Shown one piece after another: positions 13,780 to 21,898 of a DNA stretch of 25,592 nt. Under the pieces are notes generated by a model. That model worked only from the letters and a program-made list of their open reading frames with translations. It made no database searches and had not been told where the DNA came from. Origin of the DNA: Actinomycetota bacterium. Lineage in GTDB: Bacteria; Actinomycetota; Humimicrobiia; Humimicrobiales; Humimicrobiaceae. Position numbers and translations under genes: made by a program. How positions within the stretch are numbered: position 1 is the stretch's first letter; every line of letters begins with the position of its first letter. The stretch spans positions 1-25,592 of the forward strand of contig JAGYMN010000008.1 of assembly GCA_018400395.1 (NCBI GenBank), given 5' to 3'.

Positions 13780-14670
13780 GTGATGCAGCCGGTCATAAAT
13801 TTTTTTAAGGGCATGGTAATAGGTATTTCGAACCTGGTCCCCGGGGTATCGGGGGGGACCATGGCCCTGGTAATGGGAATTTATGAAAAACTGGTAGAGT
13901 CCATAGGAAAATTTATAACCAACAGAAAAAGAAGGAAGGAATACTTCTTTTTTTTACTCCCGGTTTTAATTGGGACTGTTGCAGCAATCCTTTTATTTGC
14001 CAGGATTTTCAGCTTTCTTCTGTCTTCGGATTTTTTTGCCCAGCCGACATACTTTTTTTTTATCGGGCTCATACTTGGCTCGCTCCCATTCCTTATGACT
14101 GTTTATGCGGATATGAAGGTAAAACCGTTAAGGGTGCTTTTCTTTTTGATGGGACTGGGCCTGGTGGTTCTTGTTGTTTTTATTGTCGGTAAAGATAATA
14201 CCGTAGATACATTTAAAGTAAGTTACACGCTGTTTAACATTATTAAAATAACAGGTATCAGTATTAAATATGCAATGTGGCTTTTCTTTTGCGGACTTCT
14301 TACCTCCTCAGCCATGGTGATACCCGGTGTTTCAGGTTCTGCAATTTTGCTTGGCCTGGGAGAATACAAAAATATTCTTAATTTCTTAAGCGAGATGATG
14401 GCAGTACAGCTTATTATTTTTGGCATAGGTGTAGTGGCTGGTATAATCGGCTGCGCAAAACTTATAGACTACTTCTTAAAAAGATTTCCTTCAAATACTT
14501 ACTACTTTATAATAGGCCTTGTAATAGCTTCGATTTTTCAGATAGTGATGCAGTTCCTGGAAAACATCAACCTTTCTTTACTTCCTGTAGTACTTAGCCT
14601 GGCATCGCTGGGTGCAGGCTTCTGGCTAGCATATGGGATAAGCAGATTAAAAAGAAAAACCAGCAACTAG
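13780..14670 (+). CDS. popT: DUF368 / PopT polyprenyl-phosphate transporter
   Basis: DUF368 proteins (PopT) are one of two families recently shown to return undecaprenyl phosphate to the cytoplasmic face of the membrane for reuse. The 296-aa protein has about eight hydrophobic helices. It shows the family's duplicated loop motif: NLVPGVSGGTMALVMGIYEK near 19-38 and VIPGVSGSAILLGLGEY near 180-196. Start choice is uncertain: GTG at 13780 or the next codon, ATG at 13783. Neither has a recognisable Shine-Dalgarno. It diverges from uppP, whose product supplies its substrate, and meets tldE tail to tail after 37 bp. No DedA-family alternative is in the window. Confidence 0.93.
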   Translation: MMQPVINFFKGMVIGISNLVPGVSGGTMALVMGIYEKLVESIGKFITNRKRRKEYFFFLLPVLIGTVAAILLFARIFSFLLSSDFFAQPTYFFFIGLILGSLPFLMTVYADMKVKPLRVLFFLMGLGLVVLVVFIVGKDNTVDTFKVSYTLFNIIKITGISIKYAMWLFFCGLLTSSAMVIPGVSGSAILLGLGEYKNILNFLSEMMAVQLIIFGIGVVAGIIGCAKLIDYFLKRFPSNTYYFIIGLVIASIFQIVMQFLENINLSLLPVVLSLASLGAGFWLAYGISRLKRKTSN

Positions 14671-14707
14671 ATGCATCTATATTGCCCGGCACATCAGCCA
14701 CTGATTA

Positions 14708-16108
14708 TTATTTCCCGCTTACCGCAATATTTTCAATAAGGATGGAAGGACTGCCCATATAGCCTCCGGAAGGCATAAACTTCAGATCGTTTCCCAGCAT
14801 CCTGAAGCCTGAAAGAAAACTCAATATATCTGAGGCAACAGTAACTTCCCTTACCGGCCGGGTAAGCTCGCCATTTTCTATCATAAGGCCCTTTGCTCCA
14901 ACACTCATATGCCCTGATATGGGATTTGTACCTGACCCCAGGCCTATTATATCCATTATGTAAAGTCCCCTGCCGGCATTTTTTATTAGATCCGCAGGAT
15001 CATTCCTGCCGGGGCCTATATAAAAATTAGACACGCCTACACCCGGTGTGGAACGGTATGAAGCCCTTGCAGCATTTCCGGTTGAAACTGTATTATCTTT
15101 TCTTGCCGTATAGGTGTCATATAGATAGGTCTGGAGCACTCCTTTTTTAAATACTGTGGTTTTCCCCCTGGCCACTCCTTCGTCGTCAAATGGCCTGGAT
15201 GCAAGCCCTTCAGGCAGTGTCCCATCATCAAATACATCAATATCTATCTCAAATAACTTTTGCCCTTTTCTGCCCCGGAAGAGTGACTTGCCCTTCTGGA
15301 CAGAATCTGCGTCAAGGGCTGAAGCTATCACCCCCATAAACTGTGCCGACACCAGTGGATCCATAACTATGTTCATCCTGCCCGATTTTATCTTCTTTCC
15401 TCCCAGTATTGCCAGCGATCTTTCTGCTGCCTTTTTTGCTACTTCCATTATATTTATAAATAACGGGTTCCTCGCAATCCCAAAATAACCCCCCGTGGAT
15501 ACATCGTCCCCGTCCCTTGAAATAGCACTGAGGTAGACCATGGATATAGTGGTGGCATAACTTCCAGAAAAACCATTTGAATTTAAAATGCACACTTCGG
15601 AGAGTGCATCGCCGTAGCCCAGGTTAGTTACCGCAGTTATACGCTTATCAAACTTTTTTGTAACTGACTCAAGTTCTAAAGTCATCTTTATCTTATCTTT
15701 TATGCTGACATCGAGAAAGCTCCTGTCAAAAAGATCCCCGGTTTTTAACCGTCCTTCATCTATGCTGGAATCCCCTTCGGCAGGAAGGTATTTTAAGGGA
15801 TCCTTTCCGGTAACTTTTGAATTTGCAACAGCATTTTCAATAGCATCTATTATGGCTCCCCTCTCCATTACTGCTGTATAGGCATAACCTACCGAATGAT
15901 CCCTAAAAACCCTTATGCCTATTCCGGTCGAATCCGAGAATGAAAGACTTTCAATATCGCCATTGAAGACTTCTATTTCATTTTCGACTTCCCTTGCGGC
16001 AAAAACTTCCCACTGGTCAACCTTTTCTGACGGTATTGCTGCCGCTGTCCTTTCACAGGCTTTTTCAAGTTCATTTGCCTTTAAACCTATAATTTTACTT
16101 TCTTTCAT
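14708..16108 (-). CDS. tldE: TldE/PmbA-family subunit of the TldD-TldE peptidase
   Basis: TldE (PmbA) is the non-catalytic partner of TldD; the heterodimer degrades or processes unfolded peptides, such as microcin B17 in E. coli. The 466-aa protein has the family arrangement: N-terminal ENEIEVFNGDIESLSFSDS, GIGIRVFRD, and mid-protein MNIVMDPLVSAQFMGVI where TldD has its HExxGH helix. It ends with NPISGHMSVGAKGLMIENGE and the FLSGFRMLGNDLKF block. The HExxGH metal site is absent, as expected for TldE. The ATG at 16106-16108 has AGGTT just upstream and follows the tldD stop by 22 nt. The last gene of the operon, it converges on popT. Its substrate here is unknown. Confidence 0.92.
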   Translation of the reverse strand: MKESKIIGLKANELEKACERTAAAIPSEKVDQWEVFAAREVENEIEVFNGDIESLSFSDSTGIGIRVFRDHSVGYAYTAVMERGAIIDAIENAVANSKVTGKDPLKYLPAEGDSSIDEGRLKTGDLFDRSFLDVSIKDKIKMTLELESVTKKFDKRITAVTNLGYGDALSEVCILNSNGFSGSYATTISMVYLSAISRDGDDVSTGGYFGIARNPLFINIMEVAKKAAERSLAILGGKKIKSGRMNIVMDPLVSAQFMGVIASALDADSVQKGKSLFRGRKGQKLFEIDIDVFDDGTLPEGLASRPFDDEGVARGKTTVFKKGVLQTYLYDTYTARKDNTVSTGNAARASYRSTPGVGVSNFYIGPGRNDPADLIKNAGRGLYIMDIIGLGSGTNPISGHMSVGAKGLMIENGELTRPVREVTVASDILSFLSGFRMLGNDLKFMPSGGYMGSPSILIENIAVSGK

Positions 16109-16130
16109 AATAACCTGATGCCTTAAATCA

Positions 16131-17525
16131 TTATCCCGTGCCCCCGACCGTAATACTGCTTACCTTTATTGTCGGCTGCCCTACCTCATTTGACACGGAC
16201 TGGCCCTGTTTCCCGCAGAAGCCCGGAGCAAAATCAAGATCATCTGCAACCGCTTCTATTTTTTTTAATATTTCAGGACCGTTTCCTATAAGGGTTGCCC
16301 CCTTTATGGGCCTGGTAATCCTTCCTCCTTCAATCAGGTAACCCTCACTTATTCCAAATACAAAATCACCTGTTGCAGGGTCCACCTGCCCGCCAGCAAA
16401 TTCTTTTGCATATATTCCCTTCCTTACCGAAGAAATAAGGTCTTCCTTTTTATTTCCGGCAGGCGCTATATATGTATTTGACATCCTCGGTATCGGAATA
16501 TGTCTGAAGGACTGCCTGCGGCCGTTGCCGGTAGGCTCCCTGCCCATCTTCAGTGAAGTCCTTAAATCGTATATAAAGCTTTCAAGAATTCCTTCCCTTA
16601 TAAGGACAGTTTTCTGTGACGGAATCCCCTCTCCGTCAAACTTATAGGAACCCCAGTGGTACGGAATAGTGGAGTCATCTATTGCAGTTACTGCAGCCGA
16701 AGCTATCTTTTTTCCTGTACTGTCCTTAAATACTGTAGCATCTTTGAGAACTGCATCGGCTTCAAGGCCATGGCCGCATGCTTCATGAAATATCACTCCT
16801 CCAAAGGCAGGCCCTATCACAACCGGCAATTCTCCTGAAGGGGCATCGACTGCATCCAGCATGGTCACTGCTATTTCCGCTGCCTGCTCTGCTGCCATCC
16901 TGCAGGACTGCATGTCAAGAATTTCAAATCCCGCAGTCCCTGCAAGGGATTTATAACCGGTCCTTATCTCTCCATCTTTTTTTGCGACAGTATTTACTGA
17001 CAGAAATACCTTTACTGCTTCCTGGTATGAGCTTTTTCCGAATGAGTTTACCGTATATATTTCCTGCTCGACATCAGATATCCCGGCTGTTACCTGTATT
17101 ATCCTTTTATCGAAATGGCGGCATATGCCATCAATATCCATCAGGATTTTTTTCTTCGAGGCAGTTTGAGTTTTAGAGGGATATTCCCTGACCGCTACAT
17201 CATAGGCGCTCCTGGAGGCTGCTATATCTTTGTTAAGATCAAGAACAGAGCCCCGGCCTGAGCTTTTTCCTGCAGCACTTAAGATTCCTGCAGCTTCTAT
17301 AAGTCTCTTTTCTTCTATTGAGTCGACATATCCGTAAAAGGTGCTTTCACCCTTCCACATCCTGAGACCGCAGCCTGAATCAAATCCGCTATTGGAATTT
17401 TCTATCTTACCGTCTTCCAGCTTTATTGAATTGCTTATGCTTTTCTGGATGTATATCTCTGAAAAGGATGCCCCTGGGGAATTTAGTACATCCAGAATCT
17501 TAATAGCAAGGCTTTTGTCTATCAA
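16131..17525 (-). CDS. tldD: TldD-family metallopeptidase
   Basis: TldD is the catalytic subunit of the TldD-TldE protease. The 464-aa protein carries the zinc motif HEACGHGLEAD, with HExxGH at residues 247-252. Downstream it has YHWGSYKFDGEG, FIYDLRTSLKMGREPTGNGR, RMSNTYIAPAG and the C-terminal DFAPGFCGKQGQSV run, all typical of the family. It should be cytoplasmic; there is no signal peptide. The start is TTG at 17523-17525, with only a weak CAGG upstream, 13 nt after the YtxH stop. It is followed by tldE, so both subunits are made together. There is no nearby RiPP precursor, so a housekeeping peptidase role is more likely than toxin maturation. Confidence 0.95.
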   Translation of the reverse strand: MIDKSLAIKILDVLNSPGASFSEIYIQKSISNSIKLEDGKIENSNSGFDSGCGLRMWKGESTFYGYVDSIEEKRLIEAAGILSAAGKSSGRGSVLDLNKDIAASRSAYDVAVREYPSKTQTASKKKILMDIDGICRHFDKRIIQVTAGISDVEQEIYTVNSFGKSSYQEAVKVFLSVNTVAKKDGEIRTGYKSLAGTAGFEILDMQSCRMAAEQAAEIAVTMLDAVDAPSGELPVVIGPAFGGVIFHEACGHGLEADAVLKDATVFKDSTGKKIASAAVTAIDDSTIPYHWGSYKFDGEGIPSQKTVLIREGILESFIYDLRTSLKMGREPTGNGRRQSFRHIPIPRMSNTYIAPAGNKKEDLISSVRKGIYAKEFAGGQVDPATGDFVFGISEGYLIEGGRITRPIKGATLIGNGPEILKKIEAVADDLDFAPGFCGKQGQSVSNEVGQPTIKVSSITVGGTG

Positions 17526-17538
17526 TATCCAAACCTGT

Positions 17539-17898
17539 CTATGAAAGTGAATCTTCTACTTTTTTAGCAGCCTTTTTACCCTTTTTTACTGCACTGTCCA
17601 CCTTTTTCCTGGCCTTTTCTGCCCCTTCTTCCATATCCTTTGCTGCTTTCTGGATAACCTCTCTGCTCCTGTCTAAAATCTCTTTGCCAGTATCCTTTGC
17701 CTGGATAAATTTTGTTTTTGCAGTTTCCAGGCCTTCCCTGCTTTTTCCAATAAATTCTTCGCCTTTTTCAGCAAACTCCCTGCGTGTTTCTTTTCCACTC
17801 TTTGGAGCAAAGAGTAACCCGGCCACGAAACCGGCTGCAGCGGTGAACAAAAGAGCGATTATTATCCCAGGTGTGTAATTCTTATTTCTGTTTACCAT
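17539..17898 (-). CDS. YtxH-domain membrane-anchored protein
   Basis: The 119-aa protein has one transmembrane helix (about residues 10-29) followed by LLFAPKSGKETRREF, the YtxH signature. The rest is a long lysine- and glutamate-rich helix or coiled coil (35-119) ending in KKGKKAAKKVEDSLS. It should be anchored with the helix in the cytoplasm. YtxH proteins are often paired with DUF948 proteins, as here, and are linked to general stress in Bacillus; the molecular role is unknown. The ATG has GGAG 9 nt upstream. It sits between DUF948 and tldD in one operon. Confidence 0.85.
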   Translation of the reverse strand: MVNRNKNYTPGIIIALLFTAAAGFVAGLLFAPKSGKETRREFAEKGEEFIGKSREGLETAKTKFIQAKDTGKEILDRSREVIQKAAKDMEEGAEKARKKVDSAVKKGKKAAKKVEDSLS

Positions 17899-17931
17899 TA
17901 CGGACTTCTCCTTTTTAAGATAATTTACTAT

Positions 17932-18297
17932 TTATTGCTCCTCATCTTCGGAACCAGAATTCCTTATACCATTTATTATCCCGGCAGAACCGCTTATAAG
18001 CTTTATTATCGGGCTTGTCAGCAAAATCCTTGCAAGCCTTATTACCTTCTCAAGCTGTTCCACTATTGAAGCTATGCTCTGGGTGAGGTCTGTAATGGAC
18101 CCAACCTCCGTATTGAGATGAGTTACAGTATCATTTAACTTTTCTATCATGGGCAGCAGGCTCCTGCTCAGCTTATCCGCCATAGACCTTATCCTGTTAA
18201 TAAGCCTGAAAAGCGGAACAGCTACAATAATAGCTGCAACGGCAAAAGCAGAAATAAGTATTATTGCTACTAGTCCTACAATCTCTAACGATGTCAT
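17932..18297 (-). CDS. DUF948-domain membrane protein
   Basis: The 121-aa protein begins with a single transmembrane helix (about residues 5-31). A predicted coiled coil (35-95: LINRIRSMADKLSRSLL, LNDTVTHLNTEVGSI, SIASIVEQLEK) follows, and then a short acidic tail SGSEDEEQ. This is the DUF948 layout. It is first in the operon, 33 bp ahead of the YtxH gene; DUF948-YtxH pairs are common in Gram-positive-type genomes. The ATG is preceded by AAGAGGTTGAG. Function is unknown; a structural or scaffold role at the membrane is inference. Confidence 0.8.
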   Translation of the reverse strand: MTSLEIVGLVAIILISAFAVAAIIVAVPLFRLINRIRSMADKLSRSLLPMIEKLNDTVTHLNTEVGSITDLTQSIASIVEQLEKVIRLARILLTSPIIKLISGSAGIINGIRNSGSEDEEQ

Positions 18298-18338
18298 AAT
18301 CTCAACCTCTTGGATCCCGGTATAAAAATACAGTTATC

Positions 18339-18367
18339 ATTATATATATTTAAGTTCTTTTATTCAA
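18339..18367 (-). promoter_or_regulatory. Promoter for DUF948-YtxH-tldD-tldE
   Basis: On the minus strand TTGAAT (18362-18367) and a perfect TATAAT (18339-18344) are 17 bp apart. The leader is about 35 nt. Its -35 box overlaps that of the opposing lipoprotein promoter. Confidence 0.65.
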
Positions 18368-18391
18368 AAAATAATAAATTTAATCTATAAT
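18363..18391 (+). promoter_or_regulatory. Promoter for the lipoprotein gene
   Basis: TTCAAA (18363-18368) and TATAAT (18386-18391) are 17 bp apart. A small GGAG/CTCC hairpin (18404-18417) lies near the predicted 5' end of the transcript. Confidence 0.6.
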
Positions 18392-18451
18392 ATGCAATCA
18401 ATAGGAGTCTTGTCTCCATTAAAATTAAATCCGGAAAGGCATTTGTAAAAG

Positions 18452-19033
18452 ATGAGAAACAGCAAATACAAAGTTATGTCTTGTACTGTAATTATTGTAC
18501 TTATGATATTTATATTTGCATCATCGTGCAGCCCTGCTGCTCCCGCCATCACCGAGGAAAGCCAGGATGAGCAAACCTCTGGAATAACTGACGAAGAGAT
18601 CAAAGAGGCAATAGCGGAAGAAGAAATTGAAGCAGTAGATTATGAAAATGCAGAGGCAGGCGCAGAGCTTAAAGGGTATATTCCATCATATCTCTGCACT
18701 GATACCGATAATTATGTAAGTATAGAAGTCACAAATACATCGGACTTTACCTGGCGCGCAGAAGGCTCCAACAGCGTCAGGCTGAGCTACCATTATTTTG
18801 GCCAGGATGTTGATTATGTTGAATATGACAGTAATGTACGGACCCTGCTCCCAGAAAATCTTGAACCGGGAGAGACTGCAGCAGTAGATGTCCTTATAAA
18901 TGATATTGAAAACCCGGGCAAATATGTTGTCCAGATAGACCTTGTTCTGGAGGGCTATTACTGGTTTTCATCAAAAGATATACCGGTGATAGAAGGAAAA
19001 GTATATTTTAACAGCTGCATGAGTGAAAGATAG
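18452..19033 (+). CDS. Lipoprotein with a beta-sandwich-like domain, unknown function
   Basis: The 193-aa protein has a lipoprotein signal: a basic N-terminus (MRNSKYK), a hydrophobic core (VIIVLMIFIF) and the lipobox ASSC, with the lipidated Cys at residue 27. An acidic low-complexity linker (about 35-70) follows. A beta-rich domain (about 72-190) then contains VSIEVTNTSDFTWRAEG, VRLSYHYFG, LEPGETAAVDVLI and GKYVVQIDLVLEGYYWF. This looks like an Ig-like or CARDB/NBR1-like fold for binding in the envelope. It should be exported and processed by LspA. The ATG has AAAGG somewhat far upstream (12 nt). It meets comB tail to tail with only 2 bp between the stop codons. The partner or ligand is unknown. 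Confidence 0.78.
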   Translation: MRNSKYKVMSCTVIIVLMIFIFASSCSPAAPAITEESQDEQTSGITDEEIKEAIAEEEIEAVDYENAEAGAELKGYIPSYLCTDTDNYVSIEVTNTSDFTWRAEGSNSVRLSYHYFGQDVDYVEYDSNVRTLLPENLEPGETAAVDVLINDIENPGKYVVQIDLVLEGYYWFSSKDIPVIEGKVYFNSCMSER

Positions 19034-19035
19034 TT

Positions 19036-19791
19036 TTAAACCATTTTTAGCAGCGGCAATCTTCCTGCGTCTGTTTCAATCATCTCAGCCCTTACCGCTA
19101 TATTATAGTTGTCCAATCTGGAACAGAATTGTATATCTTCCTCCAGCCCTATTTTTCTAAGTGCACATGCGCTTGCCGACTTTTCCAGGGCATTTTTAAT
19201 ACTCTTTTCACCAAGAACCGCAGACAGAGCAACCATCGAACTGTCGCTGTAATCAAATCCCGCAGACTTTGACAGAATATATTTAACAGCCATTCCCGCT
19301 ATATAAACATCATCATAGGCAATTCTGCCCATCTCTCCCGAACAGAGAAGGAGTATGTCCTTTTGCTTTCCAGCGGCAAAGTCCAGTATCTTATCCATGG
19401 CATATCTGAAATTAAGTGCCGATAGAGAAAACACAGCTGAGCAGCATCCGGCTTTTAAGAATGACTCTGTCCCGTTTGTAGTCTTAATTATCACTTCCCT
19501 TCCCGGGAGTTCTATCCTGGAAAACTCCAGCGGGGAATTGCCGTAGTCAAATCCTTCCGGGGCAATACCGGCACTCTCACCGCACAGGAGCCTCTCCGGG
19601 AAGACATCTTTTAAATTGTACGCAATTTCAATAGTAGGTGCTATTATGATACTCTGGACACCGCTTCCAAAAAGTGCCGCAATGGTAGAGGTTGCCCTTA
19701 TAACATCTATTACTGCACAAACTGATGATTTTATATCGGTCCTAAGGCTTCCCGCATCAAAATTATTTGAAAAAACAGTATCAACTACCAA
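19036..19791 (-). CDS. comB: ComB-like 2-phosphosulfolactate phosphatase family protein
   Basis: ComB removes phosphate from 2-phosphosulfolactate in coenzyme M or sulfolactate synthesis, a Mg-dependent step. Homologues are widespread in bacteria that make no coenzyme M, where their substrate is unclear. The family blocks are VIDVIRATST (27-36), CGE (70-72), FDYGNSP (81-87), TTNGT (104-108) and a later LLCSGEMGR. I chose a TTG at 19789-19791 because GGAGGG lies 6 nt upstream (19798-19803). This places the family's usual N-terminal strand (VVDTVF) at residue 2, and the start falls 13 bp after the purC stop. Longer in-frame starts (ATG 19839, TTG 19848) would overlap purC and add a non-conserved tail. 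It is the last gene of the operon; no ComA, ComC, ComD or ComE is visible. Confidence 0.85.
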   Translation of the reverse strand: MVVDTVFSNNFDAGSLRTDIKSSVCAVIDVIRATSTIAALFGSGVQSIIIAPTIEIAYNLKDVFPERLLCGESAGIAPEGFDYGNSPLEFSRIELPGREVIIKTTNGTESFLKAGCCSAVFSLSALNFRYAMDKILDFAAGKQKDILLLCSGEMGRIAYDDVYIAGMAVKYILSKSAGFDYSDSSMVALSAVLGEKSIKNALEKSASACALRKIGLEEDIQFCSRLDNYNIAVRAEMIETDAGRLPLLKMV

Positions 19792-19804
19792 ATCTTTCCC
19801 TCCA

Positions 19805-20698
19805 TTACAGTTTGAACTTTTCTCCTGTAAGGTTTTCATAAGCAGCAATATACCTCTCAGTGGTCTTTTTTATTATCGCATCAGGCAGTTTTGGCGGATT
19901 AGAATTACGGTCCCAGCTTGTTGACAAAAGGTAATCCCTTACAAACTGTTTATCATAGCTATTCTGGTCCCTGCCCGGCCTGTATTCATCCAGCGGCCAG
20001 AACCTTGAAGAATCAGGCGTTAGCACTTCGTCAGCAAGTATTATTTCATCATCCTCCGAAGCACCAAACTCAAACTTTGTATCTGCAATTATTATTCCCC
20101 GCCTCATTGCATATTCCGATGCTTTCATATAGAGCTCTATACTCTTTTCCTGCAAATAATTTATAGTTTGGGCCCCAAATATTTTTTTGGCCCTTTTTAT
20201 TGTAATGCCGACATCATGCCCCTTTACTTCCTTGGTAGAAGGAGTAAAAACTGCTTCCGGGAGCCGGTCGCATTTCTCCAGATTCTTTGGAAGCTTCAGG
20301 TCGCCTATCATTCCTGTTTTCCTGTATTCTTCCCATCCCGAACCTGTTATATACCCTCTTACAACACATTCTATCGGATATATCTTTACCTTTTTTACTA
20401 TCACGGACCTTCCGCTAAGTGTCTCTCCGTACTTTTTTAAAGATTTCGGAAATTTTTCCACATCGGTTTCAAGCAGATGATTGTCCATCACATCCCTCAG
20501 GTAATTAAACCAGAAAACAGAAATTTTGTTTAAAATGATTCCCTTCAGCGGTATAAGAGAGTCAAGTATATAATCAAAAGCCGAAATCCTGTCCGTAGTG
20601 ACTATTAACAGCCTGCTATCAAATGAAAATATCTCCCTGACCTTTCCGCTTGCTACCTTTTTCATTCCGGGTATTTCTACCGAGCCGACAAGTTTCAT
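19805..20698 (-). CDS. purC: Phosphoribosylaminoimidazole-succinocarboxamide (SAICAR) synthase
   Basis: PurC joins aspartate to CAIR using ATP, a late step of de novo purine synthesis. The 297-aa protein is the longer form (E. coli PurC is about 240 aa). It has SGKVREIFSF near residue 17, TTDRISAFDYIL, ECVVRGYITGSGWEEY, FTPSTKEVKGHD, and late IIADTKFEFG and LADEVLTPDSSRFWP, the ATP- and substrate-binding blocks. The ATG has GGAGG 5 nt upstream. It follows the glycerate kinase gene by 15 bp and precedes comB by 13 bp. No other pur gene is in the window, so it has moved out of a standard pur operon into a salvage context. Confidence 0.96.
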   Translation of the reverse strand: MKLVGSVEIPGMKKVASGKVREIFSFDSRLLIVTTDRISAFDYILDSLIPLKGIILNKISVFWFNYLRDVMDNHLLETDVEKFPKSLKKYGETLSGRSVIVKKVKIYPIECVVRGYITGSGWEEYRKTGMIGDLKLPKNLEKCDRLPEAVFTPSTKEVKGHDVGITIKRAKKIFGAQTINYLQEKSIELYMKASEYAMRRGIIIADTKFEFGASEDDEIILADEVLTPDSSRFWPLDEYRPGRDQNSYDKQFVRDYLLSTSWDRNSNPPKLPDAIIKKTTERYIAAYENLTGEKFKL

Positions 20699-20713
20699 AT
20701 TAACCTCCAGATA

Positions 20714-21868
20714 TCATTTAATATCTCTTTTTTTTAATATACTCAAATAAAAACTTATAATCTCTGCTGTTACATCCTCAAGAAGCCCGGGAGCATTTCT
20801 TATAGCTTCTTCAAGCTGCATTGGTTTTTTAACTATTGAAAAATTTCCGCAGAACAGTAAAGACTGCTCTTTCTTTATATCTTTCCTCCCTGTAAGAATG
20901 GAACCGTTTATGCTTATAGCCGGTACACCATGTTTAAAAGCAATTTTTGCAACTCCGCAGGGGCTCTTTCCATAGAATGTCTGCCCGTCCATCGACCCCT
21001 CACCTGTTATTACAAGATCCGCTCCCTTTATCTTCTCTTCCAGGCCTGTTAACCCTGCTACTATATCAGAACCGGGCCTGATTTTTGCCCCCGTAAATGC
21101 AGCCAGCCCTGCCCCAAGCCCTCCAGCAGCTCCGGCACCGGGTATATCAGATAAATCAACCCCCATTTCCTCTGATACCACACGCGCAAAATTCTTAAGA
21201 CCCCTGTCAAGCTCCTTGACCATATCAGGGTCTGCTCCCTTCTGGGGGCCATATACATATGCGGCCCCTCTTTTCCCGTAAAGGGGGTTTTCCACATCTG
21301 AGGCTACCTCGATTTCGGTCACCCTTAAAAGGCTGTTTGCATTGGCAGTTTTTATTTTTTTAAGTTTTTTTAGCTGCCTGCCCCCGTACCCCAGTACTTC
21401 ACCGCCGGCTCCTGTAAATTCATATCCAAGGGCCTGTGCCATGCCCATCCCCCCATCAGTGGTGGCGCTTCCGCCTATTCCCACTATTATCTTTTTAATA
21501 CCCATTTCCAGGGCCTTTTTTATTAACTGGCCGGTGCCGTAAGTAGTGGTTAGCATTGGATTCCTTTTATTTTCAGGTACAAGTACATAACCGGAAGCAG
21601 CCGACATCTCAATAACTGCTGTATCACCTATAATACCGAAACCTGCCCTGATCTTATCACCCAGCGGACCCGTTACATCAGCCTCTGCAATTTTTCCCCC
21701 AAGACTTTCTACAAGGGTCTCTACTGTCCCCTCTCCGCCATCTGCCATGGGATTTATACGGACTTCTATAGAGGGGTCTATCTTTTTTATTGTTTTTGAA
21801 ATTATATTGCAAACCCGGGTTGCGGAGAGGCTTCCCTTATATTTATCAGAAGCTACTACTATAATCAT
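20714..21868 (-). CDS. Glycerate kinase (GlxK/GarK family)
   Basis: Family members phosphorylate D-glycerate with ATP, giving 2-phosphoglycerate in the characterised bacterial enzymes. This feeds serine or glyoxylate catabolism into glycolysis. The 384-aa protein is full length. It has VASDKYKGSLSA at the start, INPMADGGEGTVETLV, EMSAASGYVLVP, IVGIGGSATTDGGMGMAQAL, GAGAAGGLGAGL, ITGEGSMDGQTFYGKSPCGV and a late ISINGSIL. The ATG at 21866-21868 has only a weak, distant GGA Shine-Dalgarno. It lies between mtnP and purC on the same strand, 30 bp after mtnP. Its role in this purine-flavoured operon is not obvious. Confidence 0.94.
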   Translation of the reverse strand: MIIVVASDKYKGSLSATRVCNIISKTIKKIDPSIEVRINPMADGGEGTVETLVESLGGKIAEADVTGPLGDKIRAGFGIIGDTAVIEMSAASGYVLVPENKRNPMLTTTYGTGQLIKKALEMGIKKIIVGIGGSATTDGGMGMAQALGYEFTGAGGEVLGYGGRQLKKLKKIKTANANSLLRVTEIEVASDVENPLYGKRGAAYVYGPQKGADPDMVKELDRGLKNFARVVSEEMGVDLSDIPGAGAAGGLGAGLAAFTGAKIRPGSDIVAGLTGLEEKIKGADLVITGEGSMDGQTFYGKSPCGVAKIAFKHGVPAISINGSILTGRKDIKKEQSLLFCGNFSIVKKPMQLEEAIRNAPGLLEDVTAEIISFYLSILKKRDIK

Positions 21869-21898
21869 GGCTGTTTGGAAATCCTTATCCTTGCTTTA

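Noticed and set aside
14671..14707. Terminator between convergent popT and tldE
   Set aside because: The 37-bp gap shows no stable stem or T-run in either direction.
19792..19848. Longer comB N-terminus overlapping purC
   Set aside because: The extra residues are not conserved and have no Shine-Dalgarno; the TTG at 19791 has GGAGGG at ideal spacing.
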